From Amphibacillus sp052055485 (lineage in GTDB: Bacteria; Bacillota; Bacilli; Bacillales; Amphibacillaceae): 64,000 nucleotides of DNA. This document shows positions 17,662-27,045 of this stretch, one piece after another. The number at the start of each line of letters is the position of its first letter. The stretch's first letter is position 1. The translations under genes and the position numbers were made by a program. The DNA is taken from positions 2,728,001-2,792,000 of the forward strand of contig NZ_CP197171.1 in NCBI RefSeq assembly GCF_052055485.1, given 5' to 3'. A model generated the notes under the pieces. That model saw only the letters and a list, made by a program, of their open reading frames with translations. It ran no database searches and had not been told where the DNA came from.

Positions 17662-18330
17662 ATGAAAAAGCTATTGCCTTTAATCATTTTATTTTTCTTT
17701 ACCATTAATGTGATGATGCTTTCAGCAGAAACAAGTGATGATTCTGTGACCGATTTCTTTAATCAAGAAGAATCAGATTCATCTGAACCCGACACAGCAG
17801 ATCATCAGATGATGGATGAAGAAGAAGAGCTAGAAGACGAACCACAGTTGTTGAATAATGAAACGCCAAATATCTTTGGACTCATTATGAGAATCGTTGT
17901 TGTATTAGCCTTAATAATCGGTCTAATCTATATTTTACTTAAATTGTTTAATCGCACGAAACAATTTAATAAACAAGGGGAAGTCCTGGTGAATTTAGGT
18001 GGTATATCACTAGGAACGAATAAATCCGTTCAGATGTTGAAAGTAGGCGAAAAAATCTACCTTATCGGTGTCGGTGATAATGTTTCAATTTTAACTGAAG
18101 TAACCGATGAAGACATCAAACATCAGATGCTTGAGAAACATCAAGCGCCTTCTCTAAAGGTTAATTCTTTATTCGATCAACTCAACATTAAAAAGGAAAA
18201 AATCAAAACTGATGATCAGCAGAGTGAAGCTAAAGTGAATGATAATTTTGCTTCTTTATTTAAAGGAGAACTCGATGCAATGAAAGAAAAGAGAGAAGAA
18301 ATTAGAGCCAAGTATAAGGAAGAAGAATAA
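17662..18330 (+). CDS. fliO: Flagellar export-gate assembly protein FliO (FliZ)
   Basis: A signal-like N-terminal hydrophobic segment, an acidic extracellular stretch, a membrane helix at about residues 74-96 (IFGLIMRIVVVLALIIGLIYILL) and a FliO-type domain (KQGEVLVNLGGISLGTNKSVQMLKVGEKIYLIGV). It assists FliP assembly. ATG at 17662 is close to the cheY stop. The 222-residue length matches the Bacillus protein. Confidence 0.92.
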   Translation: MKKLLPLIILFFFTINVMMLSAETSDDSVTDFFNQEESDSSEPDTADHQMMDEEEELEDEPQLLNNETPNIFGLIMRIVVVLALIIGLIYILLKLFNRTKQFNKQGEVLVNLGGISLGTNKSVQMLKVGEKIYLIGVGDNVSILTEVTDEDIKHQMLEKHQAPSLKVNSLFDQLNIKKEKIKTDDQQSEAKVNDNFASLFKGELDAMKEKREEIRAKYKEEE

Positions 18331-18332
18331 CT

Positions 18333-19001
18333 ATGAATGAATTTATTGATATTTTTTCTGGTACAGATCCAGAAACAGTTTCAACCGCTGTCCAACTATT
18401 AATCTTATTAACTATTTTCTCTTTAGCACCAAGTATTTTAATCTTATTAACGAGCTTTACTCGGATCGTTATTGTGTTATCTTTTACTAGAACCTCTTTG
18501 GCGACACAACAAATGCCGCCAAATCAAGTTTTAATTGGGATTGCTTTATTTATTACTTTTTTTATTATGGCCCCAACATTCCAGGAAATTAATCAGGAAG
18601 CGTTGTCGCCTTTAATGAATGAAGAAATTGGCTTAGAAGAGGCATATGATCGAGCAAGTGCGCCGGTTAAACATTTTATGGCGGACCACACTCGTCAGAA
18701 TGATTTGCAATTATTTTTAAACTATACTGAAACAGACGGTATTGAGACAATTGAAGATATTCCATTAACTGCTTTAGTTCCTGCTTTTGCCATTAGTGAA
18801 CTAAAAACAGCTTTTACAATGGGCTTCTTAATTTTCATACCTTTTCTCGTTATTGATATGACAGTAGCCAGTATTTTAATGTCAATGGGTATGATGATGT
18901 TACCACCAGTCATGATTTCTTTGCCATTTAAAGTTTTATTATTTGTTTTAGTTGATGGGTGGCATTTAATTGTAGAATCTTTATTATCGGGATTTAATTA
19001 G
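18333..19001 (+). CDS. fliP: Flagellar export-gate protein FliP
   Basis: Core pore subunit of the flagellar type III gate. It carries the signature LTSFTRIVIVLSFTRTSLATQQMPPNQVLIG and the C-terminal SILMSMGMMMLPPVMISLPFKVLLFVLVDGWHLIV. It has 222 residues with four membrane segments, in the fliO-fliP-fliQ-fliR order. Confidence 0.97.
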   Translation: MNEFIDIFSGTDPETVSTAVQLLILLTIFSLAPSILILLTSFTRIVIVLSFTRTSLATQQMPPNQVLIGIALFITFFIMAPTFQEINQEALSPLMNEEIGLEEAYDRASAPVKHFMADHTRQNDLQLFLNYTETDGIETIEDIPLTALVPAFAISELKTAFTMGFLIFIPFLVIDMTVASILMSMGMMMLPPVMISLPFKVLLFVLVDGWHLIVESLLSGFN

Positions 19002-19024
19002 TCAGTCAGAAGGGGATTTGAAGA

Positions 19025-19294
19025 ATGAGTGCAGAGTTAGTCATTACACTCGCTGAACGAGGAATCATTACCATACTAATGGTTGCAGGGCCATTATTAA
19101 TTCTCGCTTTAGGGGTAGGGTTATTAGTCAGTATTTTTCAAGCGACAACACAAATCCAAGAACAAACATTAGCTTTCATTCCAAAGATTGTTGCTGTGTT
19201 AGTTGGTGTTGTCTTTTTTGGACCTTGGATGTTAACACAACTTACTCAATTTGCAATCAGTATATTGCAAAATTTAAATCAATATGTGGGTTAA
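19025..19294 (+). CDS. fliQ: Flagellar export-gate protein FliQ
   Basis: An 89-residue two-helix membrane protein with LLILALGVGLLVSIFQATTQIQEQTLAFIPKI, the FliQ signature. It lines the export gate with FliP and FliR. fliR starts three bases after its stop codon. Confidence 0.96.
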   Translation: MSAELVITLAERGIITILMVAGPLLILALGVGLLVSIFQATTQIQEQTLAFIPKIVAVLVGVVFFGPWMLTQLTQFAISILQNLNQYVG

Positions 19295-19297
19295 AAA

Positions 19298-20077
19298 ATG
19301 TTAACTTTAATTGATTTGAACTATTTGCCTGCTTTTTTGCTCATCTTCGCTCGGATCGTTGCTTTTTTGGCAACTGTTCCGATTTTTTCGTACCGAAATA
19401 TACCTAATCCATTTAAGATTGGCATTGCCTTATTTATCAGTTGGATCATCGTTGTGACTATTGATATTCCCGTTTTATCAATTGATTTAATGTTTATCAT
19501 CTTGATTTTTAAGGAGGTACTTGTTGGTCTTATATTAGGACTCGTGGCTACTCTCATTTTAACCGCTGTTCAAATTGCAGGTGGATTCATCGATTTTCAA
19601 ATGGGATTTGCTATTGCAAACGTGATTGACCCGCAAACAGGTGCACAAAGTCCAATCATTGGTCAGTATTTTTACACCTTTGCTTTAATGTTTTTATTAG
19701 CTATTGATGGTCATCATCTATTAATCAATGGTGCATTTTACAGCTTTGAATGGATTCAGCTTGATCAATTGATTGATTTATCAAGCCCAAACTATATAAC
19801 TGCTGTTGTAACAATGTTTAATCAAATTGTTGTTATTGCTTTTCAAATGGCAATTCCAATTGTTGGTAGTTTATTCTTGGTGGATGTTGCTTTAGGAATT
19901 ATAGCAAGAACGGTTCCACAGCTTAATGTATTTGTTGTCGGAATCCCTTTAAAGATATCAGTTTCATTCTTTGCGATTAGTGTATTTATGGTGTTTTATA
20001 TTAGTTTGGTTAGAAGGTTATTTGGCTATACCTTGGATATCATGGATACCTTTATGCGTATTTTAGGAGGAATGTAA
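19298..20077 (+). CDS. fliR: Flagellar export-gate protein FliR
   Basis: A 259-residue integral membrane protein with several hydrophobic helices, the FRIVAFLATVPIFSYRNIP-type N-terminal region and the GFAIANVIDPQTGAQSPIIGQ loop typical of FliR. Directly followed by flhB. Confidence 0.95.
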   Translation: MLTLIDLNYLPAFLLIFARIVAFLATVPIFSYRNIPNPFKIGIALFISWIIVVTIDIPVLSIDLMFIILIFKEVLVGLILGLVATLILTAVQIAGGFIDFQMGFAIANVIDPQTGAQSPIIGQYFYTFALMFLLAIDGHHLLINGAFYSFEWIQLDQLIDLSSPNYITAVVTMFNQIVVIAFQMAIPIVGSLFLVDVALGIIARTVPQLNVFVVGIPLKISVSFFAISVFMVFYISLVRRLFGYTLDIMDTFMRILGGM

Positions 20078-20079
20078 AC

Positions 20080-21162
20080 ATGGCGTGGTTAACGTTAGAT
20101 CTTCAGTTTTTTTCAGGAGAAAAGACTGAGAAGGCTACACCAAAAAAACGTGAAGATACTAGAAAAAAAGGACAAGTGGCTAAAAGTCAGGATGTTAATA
20201 CAGCTATATTACTCTTTTTTATGTTTATCACTTTTATCGCTATTGGTCCTTTTTGGCAAGAGAGATTTACGAATCTTTATACGCATGTTTTTACTGAGTA
20301 TGTGACATGGAATCTAACCCCTGATCAAATACATTTGATTTTCTTAGATATTATATTCTATATTGCCGTTACAGTTGCCCCAGTTATGGGGGTGGCTATT
20401 GTAGCAGGGATCGCTTCTAATCTCCTGCAAATTGGTTTTTTATTTACATCTGAGCCCTTACAAATGAAATTAGACAAGCTCAATCCTATTTCAGGGGCAA
20501 AGCGGATCTTTTCAGTTCGGGCGATTGTTGAACTCATTAAATCTTTATTAAAAATTTCTATTGTTGGTGCTGTTACTTTTTCTGTGTTATGGGGAAGCAA
20601 AGATGATATTATGATGCAAGCACAATCTGATTTAGATAGTTCCCTAAGTTTTTTTGGCTCTACAACGACGAGAATGGGACTTTCTGCTGCCATAGCCTTA
20701 TTAGTGTTAGGGGTATTGGACTATGCTTATCAACGCTTTGATTATGAAAAAAATATTCGAATGTCAAAGAACGATATTAAAGATGAGTATAAAAATATCG
20801 AAGGTGACCCGTTAATTAAGTCGAAGATTAAAGAAAATCAACGGCAAATGGCGATGCGCCGTATGATGAGTGAAATACCTGATGCAGATGTAGTCATTAC
20901 AAACCCAACTCATTATGCCGTTGCGATAAAATATGATGAATCAGAAGCTGATGCCCCCTATGTTGTTGCTAAAGGTGCAGATTACGTTGCATTAAAAATT
21001 CGCGAAATTGCACAAAAAAGTCAAGTGATGATTGTCGAAAATCGTCCTTTAGCAAGAGCATTATATGCTGATATTGAAATTGGACAGACAATAGATGAAT
21101 CGTTTTATCAAGCTGTAGCAGAAGTTTTAGCTTATGTTTATCAGGTTGATCAAAAAGCATAA
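20080..21162 (+). CDS. flhB: Flagellar export switch protein FlhB
   Basis: FlhB has four membrane helices and a cytoplasmic autocleaving domain that switches export specificity once the hook is complete. The N-terminus LDLQFFSGEKTEKATPKKREDTRKKGQVAKS is diagnostic. The NPTH cleavage motif is at residues 275-278 in VVITNPTHYAVAIKYD. Length is 360. A repeat element follows, before flhA. Confidence 0.97.
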   Translation: MAWLTLDLQFFSGEKTEKATPKKREDTRKKGQVAKSQDVNTAILLFFMFITFIAIGPFWQERFTNLYTHVFTEYVTWNLTPDQIHLIFLDIIFYIAVTVAPVMGVAIVAGIASNLLQIGFLFTSEPLQMKLDKLNPISGAKRIFSVRAIVELIKSLLKISIVGAVTFSVLWGSKDDIMMQAQSDLDSSLSFFGSTTTRMGLSAAIALLVLGVLDYAYQRFDYEKNIRMSKNDIKDEYKNIEGDPLIKSKIKENQRQMAMRRMMSEIPDADVVITNPTHYAVAIKYDESEADAPYVVAKGADYVALKIREIAQKSQVMIVENRPLARALYADIEIGQTIDESFYQAVAEVLAYVYQVDQKA

Positions 21163-21164
21163 TT

Positions 21165-21268
21165 TAGGATGTTCAAAAAGTTTGGCGAAAATGACAACTC
21201 GAAAATAGAAGATCTTCGACTCATTATTGGTACGATCTTTTTCATCTTCTTTTTGGACACGCACTAAA
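21165..21268. repeat. TTCAAAAAG-family element, copy 4, between flhB and flhA (B...A orientation)
   Basis: It opens AGGATGTTCAAAAAGTTTGG, continues GCGAAAATGACAACTCGAAA, and ends CTTTTTGGACACGCACTAAA. Orientation matches copy 2. It fills nearly the whole flhB-flhA gap and does not interrupt either gene. Confidence 0.68.
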
Positions 21269-21291
21269 ACAGCTTGTGAGGAGAGAGTAAA

Positions 21292-23328
21292 ATGTTGAAA
21301 GTAAAAGATTTTTCAGTCTTATTATTTGTGATAATTATCATCATCATGCTAATTATTCCTTTACCTGGATGGTTATTAAGTATTCTTATTTTAATGAACA
21401 TCTCTTTATCTCTTATTGTCATATTGGTTGCGATGAATGCAACTGAACCCCTGCAATTTTCAGTTTTACCTTCATTATTATTAGTTATAACGCTGTTTCG
21501 TCTAGGCTTAAATGTCTCAACAACACGTTCTGTTTTAGCTGAAGCTGATGCAGGTAATGTAATTGATACATTCGGAACTTTTGTTATCGGGAGTAATCCT
21601 TTGGTCGGTTTTGTTGTCTTTGTTATTTTAGTTATTGTGCAGTTTTTAGTTATTACTAAAGGTAGTGAGCGGGTATCAGAAGTTGGTGCTCGATTTACTT
21701 TAGATGCAATGCCTGGTAAACAAATGAGTATTGATGCTGATTTAAATGCTGGATTAATCAATGAGCAACAGGCAAAGGAACGAAGAAGTAAAATTGAACG
21801 AGAAGCTGATTTTTATGGTGCAATGGATGGGGCTAGTAAGTTTATTAAAGGGGATGCGATTGCCAGTATCATTATTGTGATCATTAATATTGTTTTTGGT
21901 ATCATCATTGGTATGCTTCAAATGGGGATGGACTTTAATGAGGCGATTTCGACGTACATGAATTTAACAGTCGGGGATGGCCTTGTAACACAAATCCCAG
22001 CCCTATTGATTTCGACGGCAACTGGTATTATTGTAACAAGAGCTGCTTCAGAAGATAACCTAAGCAGTGATGTTACCACACAATTATTGCAATTTCCTAA
22101 GTTACTATACATAGCTAGTGGGACGATATTTCTGTTAGGCTTAACGCCAATTAACTTCTGGTTAACAACAGCTATTGCTATTATTTTATTTGTCGGAGCC
22201 TTCCTGCTCGACAGACCTGTGCAAGAACCAGTGGTTGACCAAGCAATGGTCGAGGACGAGGAAGCAACTAAACAAATGGAATCACAGGAACATGTTGTTG
22301 ACCTTATTAGTATGGATCCGATCGAATTTGAATTTGGCTATTCATTGATTCCACTTGTTGATACAAGTCAGGGTGGTGACCTGATGGATCGGATTGTCAT
22401 GATCCGTAGACAGTTAGCGATTGAATTAGGCGTTGTTATTCCTGTTGTTCGAATACGTGATAATATTCAATTAGCACCGAATGCCTACCAGTTAAAAATT
22501 AAAGGGAACGAAGTAGCGAATGGTGAATTAATGTTGGACCATTATTTAGCTATGACACCTGGGATGGATCAAGATGATCTCGAAGGTATTGAAACAACTG
22601 AACCTGCTTTTGGCTTACCTGCCAAGTGGATTAGTGAAGATATTAAAGATGAAGCAGAATTGTCTGGATACACTGTTGTTGACCCTCCTTCAGTTGTCTC
22701 GACACATATAACAGAAGTGATCAAAAAACATGCTCACTTATTACTGGGTCGTCAAGAAACCAAACAGTTGATTGACCATCTAAAAGAGTCCTATCCTATC
22801 TTAGTGGACGAAGTGACACCAGAACCATTGAGTGTTGGTGATATCCAAAAGGTATTATCTAAGTTATTACGCGAACAAGTATCGATTCGTAATTTACCAG
22901 TCATTTTTGAAACGTTAGCTGATTTTGGGAAAATGACGAATGATCCAGAATTATTAGGTGAGTATGCAAGACAATCATTGGCATCACAAATTACTAAACA
23001 ATACACGGCTGATTCAAGGTCATTGCGAGTTATTACGGTTTCTGGTGAAGTAGAGCAAATGATTGCTGATCATGTGCAACAAACCGAGCATGGTAACTAT
23101 TTAGCATTAGATCCAGAAAGTCAGCAGAAAATTATTGGTTCAGTAACTGAAAAAATAGATAATGTGTCATTGCAAGAAGAGATTCCAATTATTTTATGTT
23201 CACCAACCATTCGAATGTATATGAAACAATTGCTAGATCGCTTCTTTCCAGATGTGGTTGTTTTATCTTATAATGAATTAGAACCAGATCTTGATGTTCA
23301 AAGTATTGGGGTGGTGAAAGCAGGATGA
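21292..23328 (+). CDS. flhA: Flagellar export-gate protein FlhA
   Basis: The largest export-gate subunit (678 residues). The N-terminal half has eight or so membrane helices and the conserved cytoplasmic FHIPEP-type loop (GARFTLDAMPGKQMSIDADLNAGLI). The C-terminal half is the soluble docking domain for chaperones and FliI/J. GAGGAGAGAGTAAA precedes ATG. It overlaps flhF by 4 bases. Confidence 0.97.
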   Translation: MLKVKDFSVLLFVIIIIIMLIIPLPGWLLSILILMNISLSLIVILVAMNATEPLQFSVLPSLLLVITLFRLGLNVSTTRSVLAEADAGNVIDTFGTFVIGSNPLVGFVVFVILVIVQFLVITKGSERVSEVGARFTLDAMPGKQMSIDADLNAGLINEQQAKERRSKIEREADFYGAMDGASKFIKGDAIASIIIVIINIVFGIIIGMLQMGMDFNEAISTYMNLTVGDGLVTQIPALLISTATGIIVTRAASEDNLSSDVTTQLLQFPKLLYIASGTIFLLGLTPINFWLTTAIAIILFVGAFLLDRPVQEPVVDQAMVEDEEATKQMESQEHVVDLISMDPIEFEFGYSLIPLVDTSQGGDLMDRIVMIRRQLAIELGVVIPVVRIRDNIQLAPNAYQLKIKGNEVANGELMLDHYLAMTPGMDQDDLEGIETTEPAFGLPAKWISEDIKDEAELSGYTVVDPPSVVSTHITEVIKKHAHLLLGRQETKQLIDHLKESYPILVDEVTPEPLSVGDIQKVLSKLLREQVSIRNLPVIFETLADFGKMTNDPELLGEYARQSLASQITKQYTADSRSLRVITVSGEVEQMIADHVQQTEHGNYLALDPESQQKIIGSVTEKIDNVSLQEEIPIILCSPTIRMYMKQLLDRFFPDVVVLSYNELEPDLDVQSIGVVKAG

Positions 23329-24458
23329 AAGTAAAAAAGTATATTGCACCTAGTATGCCAGAAGCGCTCGATAAGGTGAGGACTGAGTTTGGTGAGGAAG
23401 CTGTTATTTTAAGCTCAAAAGAGATTTATACAGGTGGCTTTTTAGGCCTATTTAAAAAAAGAAATATTGAAGTTGTTGCAGCAATTGAACCACAAACGAC
23501 TAAATCAAACCCAATTGAGAAAAAGAAACGGTCAAAACCAACTAGTCAATTTAAGCCAAAAATGATTGAACAAGAATCAGATAAACAACAACAAATTGTT
23601 CTAGAAGAGTTAAGATCATTAAGAAAGTGGATGGAGAAAACATCAGATGACACAGAGCAAAGCTTCCCAGTCGCTTTTCAATCGATTAAAGAGTTACTAA
23701 TCTCCCATGAAGTTGAGGATAAGTTAGCTGATCAAGTGATCGCTAATGTTCTTGAACAAGGAAATCAACAAGATTTAACTTTGGAAGAGGCTAAACAAGC
23801 GGTAGAAAAATATTTAATTGAGCTTTTTACTGAATTTAATTGTGGGGCATTTGATTATCAGAAAAAATTTATTCATCTTGTGGGTCCAACAGGCGTTGGT
23901 AAAACAACAACAATTGCTAAATTGGCTGCAAATAGTATGATTAAAGATAATAAAAAAGTTGCTTTAATCACAACAGATACGTATCGAATTGCGGCAATCG
24001 AACAATTAAAAACATATTCAAATATATTAGATATTCCATTAGAAATTGCTTATACAATGGAAGATTATCAAAAAGCCCGTTTGAAATTTCAAGAATATGA
24101 TCTTGTTTTTGTTGATACTGCTGGACGTAATTTCCGTGACCCAAAATACATTGCGGAATTAGGTAAAGTGGTTGATCTTGAACATGAAATTGAAACTTAC
24201 TTGGTTTTATCTTTAACAACGAAAGCCCGAGATTTAACAACACTTTTCAATCAATTTAAGGCTATTCCATTAAAGAAACTGATTTTCACTAAATCTGATG
24301 AAACAGCTTCTTATGGAGCGGCTTTAAATTTAGTCTATAGACAACAAATTGGGATTGGTTATTTAACACATGGTCAAAATGTACCAGATGATATTAGCGA
24401 AGCTAGGCCAACTTTGTTAGCTAATTTATTAATGAAGCCGAATGATGACCATGTTTAA
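23325..24458 (+). CDS. flhF: SRP-type GTPase FlhF
   Basis: FlhF is the third SRP GTPase and affects flagellar placement and number. It has an N-terminal B domain (KKYIAPSMPEALDKVRTEFG), the helical N region and a G domain with the P-loop GPTGVGKTTT at about residues 186-195, TDTYRIAAIEQLKTY, and DTAGR. It has 377 residues, normal length. The start codon lies within the flhA end. Confidence 0.96.
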   Translation: MKVKKYIAPSMPEALDKVRTEFGEEAVILSSKEIYTGGFLGLFKKRNIEVVAAIEPQTTKSNPIEKKKRSKPTSQFKPKMIEQESDKQQQIVLEELRSLRKWMEKTSDDTEQSFPVAFQSIKELLISHEVEDKLADQVIANVLEQGNQQDLTLEEAKQAVEKYLIELFTEFNCGAFDYQKKFIHLVGPTGVGKTTTIAKLAANSMIKDNKKVALITTDTYRIAAIEQLKTYSNILDIPLEIAYTMEDYQKARLKFQEYDLVFVDTAGRNFRDPKYIAELGKVVDLEHEIETYLVLSLTTKARDLTTLFNQFKAIPLKKLIFTKSDETASYGAALNLVYRQQIGIGYLTHGQNVPDDISEARPTLLANLLMKPNDDHV

Positions 24459-25317
24459 TGATCAAGCAGCAAGTCTTCGTCGAACAATGAAAAGAATGAA
24501 TAATAGAGAACAGCAAGCTAAGACCATTGCTGTAGTTAGTGGTAAGGGTGGCGTTGGTAAATCCAATTTTACACTGAATTTTGCCTTAAAACTAAGTGAA
24601 CACAAAAAGTCAGTTTTAATTATCGATTTAGATATAGGAATGGGAAATATTGATATTTTACTAGGTTTACAAGCAAAATATTCAATTGTCCAAATGTACG
24701 AGAATGATTTATCAATTCATGATATTATAGAAGCAGGTCCAAATTCTATTTCATATATTGCAGCTGGATCAGGACTTGCTAAAGTATTTAGTATGAATGA
24801 TGCAATGCTTAATTATTTTCTAGCTCAATTTAGTGAGATTACGTGTGAATATGATTATATTTTTTTTGATATGGGTGCTGGGGCAACAGATGATAGTTTA
24901 TCCTACATACTTGCTACTGACGAATGTATTGTTGTTACAACCCCAGAACCAACAGCAATGATGGATGGATACGCCATGATCAAGCATATTTATCAAAAGA
25001 ATCCATTGCTTCCGTTTTATTTACTGATCAATCGTGCAGATTCAATTAAAGAAGGCAAGCAAGTCATTGAAAGACTTCAAAAAGTATCGGAACATTTTTT
25101 ATCAAAGTCAATCACAGCCTTAGGTGTTTTGCCCTATGACAAAAAGGTACCGAAAGCTGTCATTTCTCAAGTTCCTTTTACTCTATATGATCCACAAGCT
25201 CAAGCATCTAGAGCTATTGATCAAATCGTAACACAATACTTAACAGATACCATAAACCTTGATAAAAAAGCTCCGTCATCATTTATTACTAAACTGAAAA
25301 GATTTATCGCAGATTAA
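24442..25317 (+). CDS. flhG: MinD-like ATPase FlhG (YlxH)
   Basis: FlhG partners FlhF in controlling flagellar number and position. The deviant Walker A KGGVGKSNF lies at about residues 35-43. IDLDIGMGNIDILLG and FDMGAGA are conserved, and the C-terminus has a membrane-targeting-like basic helix. Three in-frame ATGs (24442, 24445, 24451) are possible and no ribosome site distinguishes them. The last codons (FIAD then stop) coincide with the first bases of the downstream repeat consensus. Confidence 0.94.
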   Translation: MMTMFNDQAASLRRTMKRMNNREQQAKTIAVVSGKGGVGKSNFTLNFALKLSEHKKSVLIIDLDIGMGNIDILLGLQAKYSIVQMYENDLSIHDIIEAGPNSISYIAAGSGLAKVFSMNDAMLNYFLAQFSEITCEYDYIFFDMGAGATDDSLSYILATDECIVVTTPEPTAMMDGYAMIKHIYQKNPLLPFYLLINRADSIKEGKQVIERLQKVSEHFLSKSITALGVLPYDKKVPKAVISQVPFTLYDPQAQASRAIDQIVTQYLTDTINLDKKAPSSFITKLKRFIAD

Positions 25318-25960
25318 CTGGCTGTAAGCTCCCTCTTTAAGAATAAGCGAAGAACTAGGTAGGCCAAGTAAGGGATCAACAGCCAGTAAAAGCCCGAATG
25401 GTTCATCTACCAATCAGTGGCAAGCCCCCACTGATAGGAGATTCACTTTATCGCAGATTAACTGGCTGTAAGCTCCTTAGTTAAAGAGGAATCGAGAATG
25501 ATCCTCTTTAAGAATAAGCGAAGAACTAGGTAGGCCAAGTAAGGGATCAACAGCCAGTAAAAGCCCGAATGGTTCATCTACCAATCAGTGGCAAGCCCCC
25601 ACTGATAGGAGATTCACTTTATCGCAGATTAACTGGCTGTAAGCTCCTTAGTTAAAGAGGAATCGAGAATGATCCTCTTTAAGAATAAGCGAAGAACTAG
25701 GTAGGCCAAGTAAGGGATCAACAGCCAGTAAAAGCCCGAATGGTTCATCTACCAATCAGTGGCAAGCCCCCACTGATAGGAGATTCACTTTATCGCAGAT
25801 TAACTGGCTGTAAGCTCCTTAGTTAAAGAGGAATCGAGAATGATCCTCTTTAAGAATAAGTGAAGAACTAGGTAAGCCAAGTAAGGGATCAACAGCCAGT
25901 AAAAGCCCGAATGGTTTATTTAACAAAACACCACTGATTGAAGGTTCATTTTAGCGCAGA
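25304..25960. repeat. Four tandem copies of a ~171-bp structured repeat between flhG and cheB
   Basis: Copies begin (AACTGGCTG) at 25316, 25460, 25631 and 25802, so spacings are 144, 171 and 171 bp. Copies 2 and 3 look identical. Copy 1 lacks ~27 bp and copy 4 has a diverged end. Each copy could fold. ACTGGCTG pairs with CAGCCAGT. TTAAAGAGGA pairs with TCCTCTTTAA (absent from copy 1). ATCAGTGG pairs with CCACTGAT (broken in copy 4). Units are joined by TTTATCGCAGATT. No ORF or CRISPR-like spacer is present. Confidence 0.9.
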
Positions 25961-25967
25961 AAGGTAG

Positions 25968-27044
25968 ATGAGTGTGGAGAAGATTAAAGTACTAGTGGTT
26001 GATGATTCTGCCTTTATGAGGAAAATGATTACAAATATATTAGCATCACATTTTCGAATTAATGTAGTTGGCACAGCTCGGAACGGTATTGATGCTTTAA
26101 AGAAAATTGATGATTTGAAACCTGATGTCATTACATTAGATATCGAAATGCCAGAAATGGATGGGTTAACAACTCTAGCAAAAATTATGAAAGATAAGCC
26201 GCGACCTGTGATCATGCTTTCTAGCTTAACTCAAGAAGGGGCAGATAAAACACTTGAGTCAATGGAACTAGGTGCAGTTGACTTTATCGCGAAACCTTCT
26301 GGTTCTATATCACTAAACATTAAGGAGAAAGAAGCCGAAATTATAAGTAAGGTCCTACAAGCAACCAAGGCTAAAGTTGATCTCATTAAAGGGTCAGCAG
26401 ACCGGGAATACGTCAAATCAGTACATGGTAAAATAGCAACAGGTCTAAAGAAAGACAAGCACTATATTATTGGGATTGGAACCTCAACAGGTGGTCCACG
26501 AGCGCTTCAGCAGGTTGTCACAAGACTACCTGAGAACATACCCGCTCCGATTGTCATTGTTCAGCATATGCCTGCTGGTTTTACAGAATCTTTAGCTAAA
26601 CGCTTAGACCAATTATCCCATGTCTCTGTTTGTGAAGTAAAAGATGGTGAATGGTTGAAAAATGGTACAGCTTATATTGCACCAGGCGGTTATCAATTTA
26701 AAGTCATTGAAACAACTAAAGGCTTACAAGCAAAGGTTTTAAAAGAAGAAAATAGAAATGGCCACCAACCATCTGTTGATGTCTTATTTGAATCTTTGGC
26801 AGAACTCCCAAGGCATCAATTATTAGCCGTAATAATGACTGGAATGGGTGCTGACGGTGCAAATGGTTTAATTGAAATGAAAAAGAAAAAGCAAAATACA
26901 ATCATTGTGTCTGAGGCTGAGGAAACATGTATTGTTTACGGTATGCCTAAAGCTGCTGAAAAAACAAATTTAGTTGATTTTGTTGTTAAATTACCAGATA
27001 TTGCAGATGCGATTGTAAATCAATTGAAAATCAGAGGTGAATAA
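25968..27044 (+). CDS. cheB: Chemotaxis methylesterase/deamidase CheB
   Basis: CheB removes methyl groups from receptors when phosphorylated. It has an N-terminal receiver domain (VVDDSAFMRKM; phospho-acceptor Asp58 in LDIEMPEMDG) and a C-terminal esterase with the Ser motif GIGTSTGGP, QHMPAGFT and the Asp motif MTGMGADGANG. It has 358 residues. A moderate site (GAAAGGTAG) precedes ATG. It is separated from flhG by the tandem repeat array. Confidence 0.97.
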   Translation: MSVEKIKVLVVDDSAFMRKMITNILASHFRINVVGTARNGIDALKKIDDLKPDVITLDIEMPEMDGLTTLAKIMKDKPRPVIMLSSLTQEGADKTLESMELGAVDFIAKPSGSISLNIKEKEAEIISKVLQATKAKVDLIKGSADREYVKSVHGKIATGLKKDKHYIIGIGTSTGGPRALQQVVTRLPENIPAPIVIVQHMPAGFTESLAKRLDQLSHVSVCEVKDGEWLKNGTAYIAPGGYQFKVIETTKGLQAKVLKEENRNGHQPSVDVLFESLAELPRHQLLAVIMTGMGADGANGLIEMKKKKQNTIIVSEAEETCIVYGMPKAAEKTNLVDFVVKLPDIADAIVNQLKIRGE

Positions 27045-27045
27045 G

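Noticed and set aside
25318..25967. CRISPR-like array between flhG and cheB
   Set aside because: Units of ~171 bp are contiguous and nearly identical throughout, with no variable spacers and no cas genes.
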